A DNA stretch of 64,000 nucleotides from CALJDF01 sp038121105. GTDB taxonomy: Bacteria > Pseudomonadota > Alphaproteobacteria > SHVP01. A model generated the notes under the pieces. That model made no database searches and was not told where the DNA came from. It saw only the letters and a list, made by a program, of their open reading frames with translations. The position numbers were made by a program, and so were the translations under genes. How positions within the stretch are numbered: the first letter of the stretch is position 1; each line of letters opens with the position of its first letter. Of the stretch, positions 43,093-51,904 are shown in pieces. Location: assembly GCA_038121105.1 (NCBI GenBank), contig JAYONB010000007.1:1-64000 (forward strand). Reading direction: 5' to 3'.

Positions 43093-44004
43093 CTACCAAG
43101 CGAACGGATTCGAGCGCCACTCGCTATAGACGATCTTTCGGTCAGTGCCCGGATCAAAACGGCCTCTAGCGTGGAAGCCGTTACCGTCGAAGAGCACCAA
43201 AGTATTGGCTTTACAAATGAGGCTTCGTTTCTCGAGGCCGAAAGCCTGGAGTTCTTCGCCTGAAATGCGTCCCGAATCGCGCCGCCTCTGTCGACCTAAA
43301 CTTTGTCGGTATTCATACACAAGACGGCGCACGGACAGCCGATGAGACTTTGGGACAAATACGAAAGCGCCATTGTGCTCGTCAACGTCTTCTAAGAAGT
43401 AAAACGCCTTCGTAATCGAATAGAATATGTCCCGGTGAACGTCGCTATTACTAATCGTTTCGTCCGCAGCCTCATCGGGCGACTCGACGGATCGAAAACA
43501 GCGTTCGAAGCGGTACTTGGCGGTACTCCATTTCTCCATCCTCGAGAGGTTCGGCCAACCCTCGTAAGCAACAACTAGCGACAACAGGCTTGGATTGCGG
43601 AGTAGGAGAGATTCTGTATTCTGAAAACCTTCCTGGGATGGCTCTAGATGGACCGTATCCAACTCTATTCCGAGCCGATCAGGATCGACGTGTTCGACAC
43701 TCCGACCGGCACCAAGCGCCCCATCGAACTCGGCACGAATCTTGGCCATCTCCTCTTCAGACAGGAAATCTTCAACAACACAGAACCCGTCGCGCGCGAA
43801 CTGGCGATACGCCGGCAGGTTGGAGGTTCCGTAAACCGTTCGCCTCGCATGCAGATTCGCTCTGGCCGCGAGCGCGCGAAACACCTGAACACCCGCGGCG
43901 TTCAATGCCGTGCTGTCGACGACCCTTCGTCCCGAAAAGATAGATCCCAATGCCCTCTCCAATCGATCACCACTCCATGACCAGGCGCGCACCCTACACC
44001 ACAA
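43093..44004 (-). CDS. Phytanoyl-CoA dioxygenase (PhyH) family oxygenase 2
   Basis: A 303-residue frame on the minus strand. It has RDGFCVVEDFLSEEEM as PhyH proteins do, the metal site His190/Asp192 in SDVHRDIFY, the distal His in GNGFHARGRF and a following Arg for 2-oxoglutarate. The open frame begins at GTG 44004, inside the 5' end of the divergent ABC transporter gene. A TTG at 43962 with a GGAG before it is an alternative start, still overlapping the ATG at 43950. It is the only minus-strand gene in the 35-57 kb section. Substrate unknown; a lipid or sugar hydroxyl donor role are both possible. Confidence 0.75.
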   Translation of the reverse strand: MWCRVRAWSWSGDRLERALGSIFSGRRVVDSTALNAAGVQVFRALAARANLHARRTVYGTSNLPAYRQFARDGFCVVEDFLSEEEMAKIRAEFDGALGAGRSVEHVDPDRLGIELDTVHLEPSQEGFQNTESLLLRNPSLLSLVVAYEGWPNLSRMEKWSTAKYRFERCFRSVESPDEAADETISNSDVHRDIFYSITKAFYFLEDVDEHNGAFVFVPKSHRLSVRRLVYEYRQSLGRQRRRDSGRISGEELQAFGLEKRSLICKANTLVLFDGNGFHARGRFDPGTDRKIVYSEWRSNPFAW

Positions 44005-45818
44005 CTCTTAGCGGAAAACTTGATGCGGATCAGCCCCCTTCACGAGGTTTGTTCCGAGAGCCAACGAACGACGAATGGCGCCGGGCCGCCAACGAATTGG
44101 GCCGAGGGTCACCAATCCAGCTGCCCCGCATTTTCTTACGTCTCGCTCCAGGTCGAGTCTTGCTAACTGTAATAGCCCTGTTTTGCGTCGGCATTCTGGA
44201 CGGGTTCAGTGTGATCGCACTTCTCCCACTTGTGGCTCTCGTGACAAACGGCGGTGAACTTTCGACACCGGACTCAGCTCTCGAGGCTGGAGTAGCACGA
44301 GCGTTTGAGATTGTAGGCGCCGTTCCATCGATCGAAACGGCCCTAATGCTCCTGGCCGGCCTAATGCTTGCCAAAACTGTTTTTAGCTTTGGCGCCCAAA
44401 TATATGTGACGTTTGTTTCTGCAGACCTTACAGCGAGCCTCCGTCGACGCGTTGTCCGCACCCACGTGTCGGCTAGCTGGCCCCATTTCAGCTCTCTCCC
44501 CTCCGGCGCGGTCGCCACGGCTATAGGCGCAGAAGCAAAAAAAGCTGGTGACATTTTCGTCCTCCTATCGCGGATCGGGGCCGAGTCTTTGCGGATGATA
44601 ATCAACGTAACCCTAGCACTCCTCGTGTCCTGGCCGGTAACGCTGGCCGCGCTCGGTATCGGCGGTGCAACGTTCCTTGTTCTCAATCATCTGATTGGCC
44701 TTGCTCGCCGGACCGGAATTGCTCACACCTCGGCCCTTGTCACGATCACTACCCGCATGGTCGACGGACTAATGGGGATGAAAATAATCAAGGCAATGGC
44801 CGAAGAGCGGCACTTGTCAGACCTCTTCGACAAAGACATCAGTGGTCTAAAAAAACTCGAGCGGGTGTTGCAGATTGTCGGACTTCTGACCCAATCCCTC
44901 CAGGAGCTAATACTGATATTTGGTCTCTTGGCTGGCGCATACCTGTTGATCGCCGTTTGGCCGACACCAATTGAGGTTCTGATCATTCTTGCGGTGCTCT
45001 TTGCCAGAACCGTCAGTAGCGCGAATCGAATTCAGAAGACCTACCAAGATATGGCCGGTCGGGAGGCATCGTATTGGCTGGTACACCGACTTGCGGGCAA
45101 GGCCGAAGCCAACGCCGAAGAAGGGTCGGGCAACGTCAAGGTTGATATCAAAGACAGCATCACCTTCGAAGATGTTACGATGGGCTACTCAGGGATACCG
45201 ATCTTGTCTCATGCCAACTTCACGATACCGGCGAAGGGACTCACGACCGTTGTTGGGCCAAGTGGTATCGGTAAGACAACTCTCATAGACATTGTGATGG
45301 GGTTGATTCACGCCCAAGAAGGCCGGGTAAACATCGATACCGTCAACATCGATGAATGCGACCTCAATTATTGGCGGAGCCAGATCGGCTATCTGCCGCA
45401 GGAGCCTCACCTGTTCCATGGGTCGGTAGCTTATAATGTGAGCATGGAACATCCGGACATCGGTCCGGAACACATTCGTGATGCACTCAATGCAGCTGAG
45501 ATTCTCGAGGATATCACCAGTTTGGAAGCCGGTGTGGAAACTGACGTTGGTGAAAGAGGGCTGCGTTTCTCAGGTGGACAACGCCAACGAATAGCGCTTG
45601 CACGTGCGCTAGCGCGACGACCACGGTTGATCATTTTAGACGAGGCAACCGCTGCTCTCGATCGTGCCACAAGCGCCTCAATCTGCCAGACACTTCGCCA
45701 GCTTTCGAAGACCTACCCGGTGCTAGCGGTGACCCACGATCCACTGTTGGAAGACGCGGCCGACACGGTGCTCACGATCTCGGACGGCAAGGTCGTTACG
45801 CAAAGGTCGAATGCATAG
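43950..45818 (+). CDS. ABC transporter, fused permease and ATP-binding (MsbA/PglK-like)
   Basis: A 622-residue half-transporter. Six hydrophobic helices lie between about 65 and 380. The nucleotide-binding domain has Walker A GPSGIGKTT (about 435-443), the Q-loop IGYLPQEPHLF, the signature FSGGQRQRIALARAL (near 540) and Walker B LIILDEATAALD. MsbA/PglK-type exporters flip lipid A or lipid-linked glycans across the inner membrane. As no Wzx flippase is recognised in the window, this is the best candidate for moving the lipid-linked unit. Start may be 43950 or the ATG at 43977; neither has a clear ribosome site. The 5' end overlaps the divergent PhyH frame. Confidence 0.85.
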   Translation: MPSPIDHHSMTRRAPYTTTLSGKLDADQPPSRGLFREPTNDEWRRAANELGRGSPIQLPRIFLRLAPGRVLLTVIALFCVGILDGFSVIALLPLVALVTNGGELSTPDSALEAGVARAFEIVGAVPSIETALMLLAGLMLAKTVFSFGAQIYVTFVSADLTASLRRRVVRTHVSASWPHFSSLPSGAVATAIGAEAKKAGDIFVLLSRIGAESLRMIINVTLALLVSWPVTLAALGIGGATFLVLNHLIGLARRTGIAHTSALVTITTRMVDGLMGMKIIKAMAEERHLSDLFDKDISGLKKLERVLQIVGLLTQSLQELILIFGLLAGAYLLIAVWPTPIEVLIILAVLFARTVSSANRIQKTYQDMAGREASYWLVHRLAGKAEANAEEGSGNVKVDIKDSITFEDVTMGYSGIPILSHANFTIPAKGLTTVVGPSGIGKTTLIDIVMGLIHAQEGRVNIDTVNIDECDLNYWRSQIGYLPQEPHLFHGSVAYNVSMEHPDIGPEHIRDALNAAEILEDITSLEAGVETDVGERGLRFSGGQRQRIALARALARRPRLIILDEATAALDRATSASICQTLRQLSKTYPVLAVTHDPLLEDAADTVLTISDGKVVTQRSNA

Positions 45819-45869
45819 TTCAAGCAACCAAAGAACGGTACGGCATAGGCCGTTGACCGGGCGGCGAGT

Positions 45870-47270
45870 GTGAACGTCAAGACAGCGCTTTCGGCCCCAA
45901 GGCGCGCCATCAATATGACATCTCGCCTGTTAGTCTCGGTACTTTGCCGACTGGGGTGCTGGAAGTTGGTCGCTCGACTACTTTCAAGATCAACCTATGT
46001 CGTTCAAGGAAGTAGCAGCAAAGATCAGGCAGATATTACGCTCCTCGCGTTGTCGGCCGAGCACTTTCGGGGTGATCTCGAGGCACTCGCGGCGCTGCCC
46101 CGCGTTCGAGTAGTCGCCATCAAATGGACCGCTCAGAACCGCCTCTTCTTTAGTTTCTACCCTCGCACCCTGCACTTGCGTTCGACGAAGAATCTCGATC
46201 GATTCAGCAGCCCTGACGTTGATGATGAATTGTATAGAGCGAAGACGAGCTACCGACGCGCTCTGAGTCATATTCTTCCGCACATCTTTCGCATCACTGG
46301 CGCCAGTGCCGTCCTGAGCTATCACGTTCTGTTTAAGGGTGATATTGACTGGGGCGGCGTTTCCGACCGCGCCGGAGTCCCATACATTGTCTTGCATCGA
46401 GAGGGAGCCTGGGGCGGCAAGGGAGACTACCAATACCAGCGCATGCAACAGATTTTCTCCGATTCAGCACGCTTCAAGTTCGAAGGATCTGCCGTACTAG
46501 TTCATACGGCAATGGTTCAGGATATGTATAAAGTCTTCGTCAATCCCGATCAGCTTATTCCGATTGGCGTGCCACGGATGGACGGGTACTTGCAGCGAAT
46601 ACGCGGTCGCAAGCAAACCAAACATCGTCGAGTGACCTTTTTCCCCTTCTTTCACAGTACACATTTCCCGGCCAAGGAAGCGTTCAGGCTCGCCCATGTA
46701 GAGATAGTCCGGTTCGCGCAAGACCATCCCGATGTCAACGTGGTTATCAAGCCAAAAGGACCTGTTTCACAGTTCCGCACTTGGCAACAGCAATTCGATG
46801 AGGCACTGGGCGATCTAGCCGTGACGGCCGCTGAATGCGGCAATCTTACGATCCGTTTCGACCTAAATGCTCAGGATCTCATTCTTGCTAGCGATGTCGT
46901 TTGCGGGGTTAACTCCACGACTTTGCTTGAAGCTGGCATTGCCGGCTGTCATGTGGTCATTCCGTTATTGGATACTCTCGCGTCCAATGAGTTCTCCTCG
47001 AAAATACTCTTCAAAGACGACTACGACGCATTTGACGTGGCAGAAACGCCGGACCAATTTCGGAGTTTTCTGGAGCGCCGACTGGCCGGGCCGTCGCCCC
47101 AACCGGACGAGGTGCGGCGCCGAGAAGCGGTATTCGAGAAATTCGTTTCGCCGATCTCTGGGACCAGTAGCGAAAGGACGTTTCGGGCCATCAATGCTAT
47201 CATCGACACTAAGCTCAGCAGCACCAGTTTGACACACTCAGAGATCGCATATGACAGTAGAAGAACTTAG
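45870..47270 (+). CDS. Capsule-type glycosyltransferase-like protein, function unknown
   Basis: A 466-residue protein with GTG start at 45870. It lacks a family I can name with certainty. The C-terminal half resembles the capsule/CDP-glycerol transferase fold: VTFFPFFHSTHFPAKEA, VNVVIKPKGPVSQF and LILASDVVCGVNSTTLLEAGIAG, the last being the typical E-x-x-x-x-G nucleotide-binding end. IVLHREGAWGG near 175 may be an acceptor-side loop. It lies between the ABC exporter and an epimerase and overlaps the latter by 20 bases. Probably a glycosyltransferase; donor unknown. Confidence 0.55.
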   Translation: MNVKTALSAPRRAINMTSRLLVSVLCRLGCWKLVARLLSRSTYVVQGSSSKDQADITLLALSAEHFRGDLEALAALPRVRVVAIKWTAQNRLFFSFYPRTLHLRSTKNLDRFSSPDVDDELYRAKTSYRRALSHILPHIFRITGASAVLSYHVLFKGDIDWGGVSDRAGVPYIVLHREGAWGGKGDYQYQRMQQIFSDSARFKFEGSAVLVHTAMVQDMYKVFVNPDQLIPIGVPRMDGYLQRIRGRKQTKHRRVTFFPFFHSTHFPAKEAFRLAHVEIVRFAQDHPDVNVVIKPKGPVSQFRTWQQQFDEALGDLAVTAAECGNLTIRFDLNAQDLILASDVVCGVNSTTLLEAGIAGCHVVIPLLDTLASNEFSSKILFKDDYDAFDVAETPDQFRSFLERRLAGPSPQPDEVRRREAVFEKFVSPISGTSSERTFRAINAIIDTKLSSTSLTHSEIAYDSRRT

Positions 47271-48300
47271 TTCAGCCATTCAAGGACGTCGCATCGCGCT
47301 CGTCGGTGGCGCCGGCTTCATCGGACACAACCTTGCCCTTCGTCTCAAGGCGGCAGGCGCGGAAGTGCACGTGATCGATGGACTCCAGGTCAACCACCTA
47401 GCGTCTGTGGCTGCCAATGAACACGGCCTCTCGACGCCAAACCTGTACCTCGCTTTTCTCAACGAAAGGCTCGACCTGCTGCGCCAAGCAGGAGTTCCAA
47501 TGCACGTGCAGGACGCTCGCGACTACCACGCGCTGTCTCGCCTGTTGGGAACGATCAAACCGCAAACCGTGGTCCAGTTGGCAGCGGTGGCCCATGCCAA
47601 TCGATCAAACAAGGACCCCCACTCCACCTTCGATCACAGTCTGAGGACCCTTGAGAACACGCTCGACAGCGTCAGAAAGTACGCCGAGCACTTCGTCTTT
47701 CTGTCCTCGAGTATGGTCTACGGCGATTTCAAGACGGAGGCAGTGTCCGAGGAGGCGCAGTGTGAGCCGCTCGGTATTTACGGCGCTTTGAAATTTGCTG
47801 GCGAAAAAATTGTCATCGCCTACAATCAAGTGTTTGACCTGCCTTACACGATCATCCGTCCGTCAGCGCTATACGGCGAACGCTGCATAAGCCGACGGGT
47901 TGGCCAGGTCTTTGCTGAGAACGCGATTCGAAACGAAGCCATCACTATTCAAGGGAATGGCGGGGATCGACTCGACTTCACCTACATCAGCGACCTTACT
48001 CAGGGATTAGAGAAGGTGATCGAAAACCCAGCGGCCCACAATGAGACGTTCAATCTGACTTACGGTTCGTCCCGGTCAATTAACGATTTAGCTGAGATTC
48101 TCCGGGAGGACTTTCCTGATATCAAGATTGAACACAAAGAGCGCGATCGACTGATGCCTGAACGTGGCACTTTGTCGGTGGACAAGGCCCGTTCGATTCT
48201 CGACTACGCACCCGAGTTTCCATTGGAACGCGGTTACCGCTCATACCTTTGCTGGTACAAGAAACTTCAAAAGGACCGGCTACTCCTCTTCGGGACATGA
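47251..48300 (+). CDS. NAD-dependent epimerase/dehydratase (extended SDR)
   Basis: A 349-residue extended SDR. The nucleotide motif is IALVGGAGFIGHNLALRL (15-32), the catalytic triad is in FLSSSMVYGD and YGALKFAGE, and LDFTYISDLTQGLEK is the conserved sugar-binding end. This fits UDP-sugar 4-epimerases and dehydratases; the exact reaction cannot be read from the motifs. It overlaps the preceding gene and is followed 8 bases after its stop by a hairpin that may end the transcript. Confidence 0.8.
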   Translation: MTVEELSSAIQGRRIALVGGAGFIGHNLALRLKAAGAEVHVIDGLQVNHLASVAANEHGLSTPNLYLAFLNERLDLLRQAGVPMHVQDARDYHALSRLLGTIKPQTVVQLAAVAHANRSNKDPHSTFDHSLRTLENTLDSVRKYAEHFVFLSSSMVYGDFKTEAVSEEAQCEPLGIYGALKFAGEKIVIAYNQVFDLPYTIIRPSALYGERCISRRVGQVFAENAIRNEAITIQGNGGDRLDFTYISDLTQGLEKVIENPAAHNETFNLTYGSSRSINDLAEILREDFPDIKIEHKERDRLMPERGTLSVDKARSILDYAPEFPLERGYRSYLCWYKKLQKDRLLLFGT

Positions 48301-48307
48301 ACGCTTA

Positions 48308-48327
48308 TGCGCCTCTGATTAGGCGCA
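48308..48327 (+). terminator. Possible terminator hairpin after the epimerase gene
   Basis: TGCGCCT at 48308-48314 pairs perfectly with AGGCGCA at 48321-48327 around a 6-base loop. The hairpin begins 8 bases after the epimerase stop. There is no immediate T-run, only scattered T-rich bases about 10 bases later, so intrinsic termination would be weak. Confidence 0.35.
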
Positions 48328-48602
48328 CCGCTCAGTTGTTTTGGACGTAAAGACTTTTGGCGAGGACTACTTCTAGATTTGCCCGTCAAATGGATTTCGC
48401 GACTCCTCTTAGGGCGTCAATCCTGGTGAAAGTCCGCCTCCTTGACTTGGTTTTGTTGCATGCTCGCCACAAAGCTGAAAGCTGTTCATCGTGTCGATCA
48501 TGAAGGGGTTTAAAGAGTACCTTGGTGACTTACTCAGCATTCCCGCTAGTCAAGCTGCACAAAGGCCCTAATCCCCCGGTGGGGTACCGACTCATAACGA
48601 GG

Positions 48603-49034
48603 ATGGTCCAGCTTAAGGGAAGCGGAGGAGGGCGAGATTGGGGCTTACGCCTTGCGACCGAAGATGATATTTCGGCATGTAGGGAAATAGCCCAACACTT
48701 CGTCTTCGACCGGTTCCACGCAGACCCACTTTTCCCGAATCAAATCGCGAACGCCATTAAGTCGGACTGGATCGAGCGCAGCATTTACGAAGACACCGTT
48801 TGGGTAGATGGTGACCCGGTGCATGGATTTGTTAGCCTGAAGGACAACCGGCTCGAGTTAGTCGCCGTTCATCCCGACGTTAGGGGTATGAGGTACGGAG
48901 TTAAGCTGATTGAGCATTTATTGCACCACGCGCCGACAGCTCTTGTCGGCACGCAGTCCAACAACCCTGCTTTGAAGATCTATCAACGCCTCGGTTTTGA
49001 AGTCGTAGAGGAATATGACGTTTGGCACAGTTAA
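48603..49034 (+). CDS. GNAT family N-acetyltransferase
   Basis: From ATG 48603 the product has 143 residues. It shows the GNAT core: LRLATEDDISACREIA, LELVAVHPDVRGMRYGVKLIEHLL (acetyl-CoA loop region) and ALKIYQRLGFEVVEEY at the end. Upstream in-frame TTG (48522) and GTG (48525) starts would add 26 or 27 unlike residues. In this locus it is a candidate for PseH-type N-acetylation of a 4-amino sugar. It stands alone between two gaps of about 230-300 bases with no other recognised gene, so it may have its own promoter. Confidence 0.75.
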   Translation: MVQLKGSGGGRDWGLRLATEDDISACREIAQHFVFDRFHADPLFPNQIANAIKSDWIERSIYEDTVWVDGDPVHGFVSLKDNRLELVAVHPDVRGMRYGVKLIEHLLHHAPTALVGTQSNNPALKIYQRLGFEVVEEYDVWHS

Positions 49035-49268
49035 AGATTGAGAAACTCGTTTTTTACCTCCGTTCAGAAGAAATGTTCCACACCGATCGCAAAAAGCCCG
49101 ACTCCGGCTGGAACTACCGACCCCGCCAGAAATTTACTTGGAGACACTAACGAGTCAGTAACCAATGATCCTCGTGGAATACGCCGATCAAGCTATCTTG
49201 GAGACTGACTGTTCGGTAGGTAGTGGACGCTGGGTCCCAAAGCTGGCATGCATTTCGGACAATAAACC

Positions 49269-50279
49269 ATGAAAATAGAAAACATCGACACCCAACGTGC
49301 GGTCATGATCGTTGCCGAAATTGGCAACAATCATGAAGGAAACCCGGAGATCGCCGCCAAGATGATCGAGGCAGCCGCCCACGCGGGGGCTGACGCCGTC
49401 AAGTTTCAAACGTTCGTTCCAGAGCTCTATTCGCATCGCGGTGATAGGGAACGCTTAGAGCGTCTGCACAGTTTTCGGCTGAGCGAGGACAACTACCGCG
49501 AACTACAGAGGCATTCTAACTCACTTGGGGTCACGTTCTTTTCGACACCTTTCGACCTCGAAAGCCTGTCGTTTCTGAGCAGCTTCGCGCCAGCGATCAA
49601 GATCTCCTCAGGCGACAATAATTTCTTCGCGCTACTCGAAAAGGCTGCCGATACGGGCAAGCCACTCATTCTATCAACAGGCCTGGCCGATTTAGGCGAC
49701 CTCCGCATTGCGGTGGGAACCATCGAGCGCCGTTGGCGCCGGGCAGGTCATGCTCCCGGATTAGCAATCCTACACTGCGTGGCCAGCTATCCGGTGCCCG
49801 AGTCGGACGCAAACATTGCGGCGATAGCCGAACTAAAACGACACTTCGGCGATCACACAATCGGATATTCCGATCATACCCTCGGCACTCAAGGTGCTCT
49901 CATGGCTGTGGCGCTCGGAGCGCGTGTAATCGAGAAGCACTTTACGCTGGACAAAGCGTATTCTGACTTCCGCGACCATCAACTTTCAGTCGACCCCGAG
50001 GAAATGGTTGAATTGGTGCGCGCCATCCGTTCGGCAGAGAAAATGCTGGGAGACGGTTGCAAAGAACCCCGGCCCAGCGAGGCCGACCCCATACCCTTCC
50101 GACGGTCGATCGCCGCAGGGCGGCCACTTCCCGCGGGCACGATGATTCAATGGTCGGATATCACTTGGGTACGACCGGGCACTGGTTTTGCGCCCGGGGA
50201 AGAACGGCTGGTTCTTGGGCACAGGGCCAAGCGGGATCTGAAAACGGGAGAAATCCTGGCCACTGAGGACATTGAGTAA
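49269..50279 (+). CDS. N-acetylneuraminate synthase family protein (NulO synthase 3)
   Basis: A 336-residue PEP-condensing synthase with IVAEIGNNHEGNPEIAAKMI, AVKFQTFVPELY, IKISSGDNNFFALL, HCVASYPVPESDAN, IGYSDHTLG and the metal-site VIEKHFTLDKAYSDFRDHQLS, plus a SAF-like C-terminus (LPAGTMIQWSDITWV). The last motif differs from both other synthases in the window (GPDHHFS and GTDQAFS), suggesting a different sugar acceptor. It opens a tight run with formyltransferase, deacetylase, nucleotidyltransferase, two dehydrogenases and an aminotransferase. Confidence 0.85.
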   Translation: MKIENIDTQRAVMIVAEIGNNHEGNPEIAAKMIEAAAHAGADAVKFQTFVPELYSHRGDRERLERLHSFRLSEDNYRELQRHSNSLGVTFFSTPFDLESLSFLSSFAPAIKISSGDNNFFALLEKAADTGKPLILSTGLADLGDLRIAVGTIERRWRRAGHAPGLAILHCVASYPVPESDANIAAIAELKRHFGDHTIGYSDHTLGTQGALMAVALGARVIEKHFTLDKAYSDFRDHQLSVDPEEMVELVRAIRSAEKMLGDGCKEPRPSEADPIPFRRSIAAGRPLPAGTMIQWSDITWVRPGTGFAPGEERLVLGHRAKRDLKTGEILATEDIE

Positions 50280-50284
50280 CACTC

Positions 50285-50989
50285 GTGAAGCTCGCCATCC
50301 TGACGTCGGAAACACCCCACCACTGTTATTTCGTTCGAGAGCTCTGCTCTGCATACGAATGCCTGGTTGTGTACGAAACCACCGGCGTAACAGCGCCCTT
50401 CGAAACCAGTCACCCGTTCGAATTGGACCGCGACCGACAAGAGTGGGTCCGGTGGTTCAACGGCACAGCGGTTGCGCTGAACGATCTATGCGACACCCGC
50501 GCGACGGAGAATATCAATGATCAAGCAGCAGTATCGGCAGTGGCGAGCTTCTGCCCTGACGCACTAGTCGTTTTCGGCACGCGGCGAATCAAAGGCGAAC
50601 TGCTTACGCAGCACCAAGGCAGAATATTTAATCTACACGGCGGCGATCCAGAAAAATATCGCGGACTCGATTCGCACTTGTGGGCCATCTACCATGGAGA
50701 TCAATCGGGAATTGTCACGACATTGCATCATCTAAATGCCAACCTCGACGACGGCGACATCATTGCCCAGCAGAAGGTTCCACTTAGTGACATTCGCGGA
50801 CTTGCAGAACTCCGCGCCCATAACACTGAGGCCTGCCTACACCTCACGAAGACCGCACTCGTCGCCCTCGAAGCGAGTGGAAACGTGCCCAGTCGTCCAC
50901 AACGCAAAAAGGGACGCTATTACTCCTTCATGCCCGTCGTTCTAAAGGACATATGCGTCCGCAAGTTCGACCTCATGACAGCACTTTGA
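50285..50989 (+). CDS. Formyltransferase family protein 3
   Basis: A 234-residue formyltransferase domain with GTG start at 50285. Catalytic-type Asn/His are in IFNLHGGDPEKYRGLDSH and the acidic motif is in NLDDGDIIAQQK, which keeps the D-x-G-D shape. The C-terminal OB-like domain of Fmt is absent, so it is a compact sugar-type formyltransferase. It sits 5 bases after NulO synthase 3 and before a polysaccharide deacetylase-type gene: deacylation followed by N-formylation of one amino group is a sensible pair (inference). Confidence 0.8.
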   Translation: MKLAILTSETPHHCYFVRELCSAYECLVVYETTGVTAPFETSHPFELDRDRQEWVRWFNGTAVALNDLCDTRATENINDQAAVSAVASFCPDALVVFGTRRIKGELLTQHQGRIFNLHGGDPEKYRGLDSHLWAIYHGDQSGIVTTLHHLNANLDDGDIIAQQKVPLSDIRGLAELRAHNTEACLHLTKTALVALEASGNVPSRPQRKKGRYYSFMPVVLKDICVRKFDLMTAL

Positions 50990-51001
50990 GGCCGTTTGGC
51001 G

Positions 51002-51895
51002 ATGTCCGACCTCGCTCATCTTGAGATATTGCTGTTTCACGGCGTTGTGCCGGACAACGTCCGTTACGAAGTGCGCAACTATAATCGCAAACATATCCCC
51101 GTTTCTTATTTCGCAGACTTCTTGCAAGCACGCGGCTCACGCGGAGCGCCGGTATCCATGGACCAAGTCCTCAATGCCGCGGACCGGGATGTCGATCTAC
51201 CACCAGGTGCCTTCGCGGTGACCTTCGACGATGGCTTTGAAAATAACGTGTCGGTCGCCGCACCGGTTCTGCGCGAGATGAACATTCCAGCGACGTTCTA
51301 TGTGACCTCTAACTTCGTCGAGAATAACACTATGTCCTGGATCGACCGCATCGAGTGGGCCTTCGAAGGGACTGAACGCGTCAAACTCCTACTTCCGTGG
51401 GCTAAAAAGAGTGTGTCCGCTGCGTCACCAGAGGAGAAGATTCCCCTTCTCGATGAAATCAGAGTCAACGCAAAGGCGGACCCTACTCTCAAGACCGACG
51501 ACCTCGTTACAAGCATATTTTCGCAACTCGGAATCGACGAGGTCCGGTCGAGCAACGAACCAATTGACAAGAAAATGACATGGGACCAAGTGGCCGCGAT
51601 CGCCGCCGAGGACTTATTCACCATAGGTGGCCATACCCACACGCACAAGGTCCTCAGCTATCTATCCGAGGACGAACTAGCTTTTGAGATCGACACCAGC
51701 ATGGACTTGATTACGCAAGCAATCGGCAGGCGGCCCGTCCACTATGCTTACCCGGAAGGCCTCGCGTATTGCTACTCACCGGATGTCGTCGAGGCCCTCA
51801 AGGGCCGGGGCATCCTTTGTTGTCCGACCGCCATACCAGGGAGCAATCCCGCAGAGATTGGCCTATTCGACCTCCGTCGTAACTTGATCACCTAA
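51002..51895 (+). CDS. Polysaccharide deacetylase (NodB) family protein
   Basis: From ATG 51002, 297 residues. It has the NodB motifs AVTFDDGFENN (Asp pair at about 76-77) and the metal His pair in IGGHTHTHKVLS near 210, plus YAYPEGLAY. The family removes N- or O-acetyl groups from carbohydrates. A TTG at 50996 is an alternative start; a GAGG lies upstream of both. No signal peptide is seen, so it should work in the cytoplasm on a nucleotide sugar or NulO precursor, unlike most secreted NodB enzymes. Confidence 0.8.
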   Translation: MSDLAHLEILLFHGVVPDNVRYEVRNYNRKHIPVSYFADFLQARGSRGAPVSMDQVLNAADRDVDLPPGAFAVTFDDGFENNVSVAAPVLREMNIPATFYVTSNFVENNTMSWIDRIEWAFEGTERVKLLLPWAKKSVSAASPEEKIPLLDEIRVNAKADPTLKTDDLVTSIFSQLGIDEVRSSNEPIDKKMTWDQVAAIAAEDLFTIGGHTHTHKVLSYLSEDELAFEIDTSMDLITQAIGRRPVHYAYPEGLAYCYSPDVVEALKGRGILCCPTAIPGSNPAEIGLFDLRRNLIT

Positions 51896-51904
51896 GGAAA
51901 GCCG

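Noticed and set aside
49095..49115. Short GC-rich inverted sequence next to an A-run, resembling a minus-strand terminator
   Set aside because: The stem is only four pairs with a mismatch and there is no minus-strand gene upstream for it to end.
8636..50279. The three NeuB-type genes as a tandem repeat or recent duplication
   Set aside because: They are far apart, have different neighbours, and differ at many conserved motifs; no nucleotide-level repeat was noticed.
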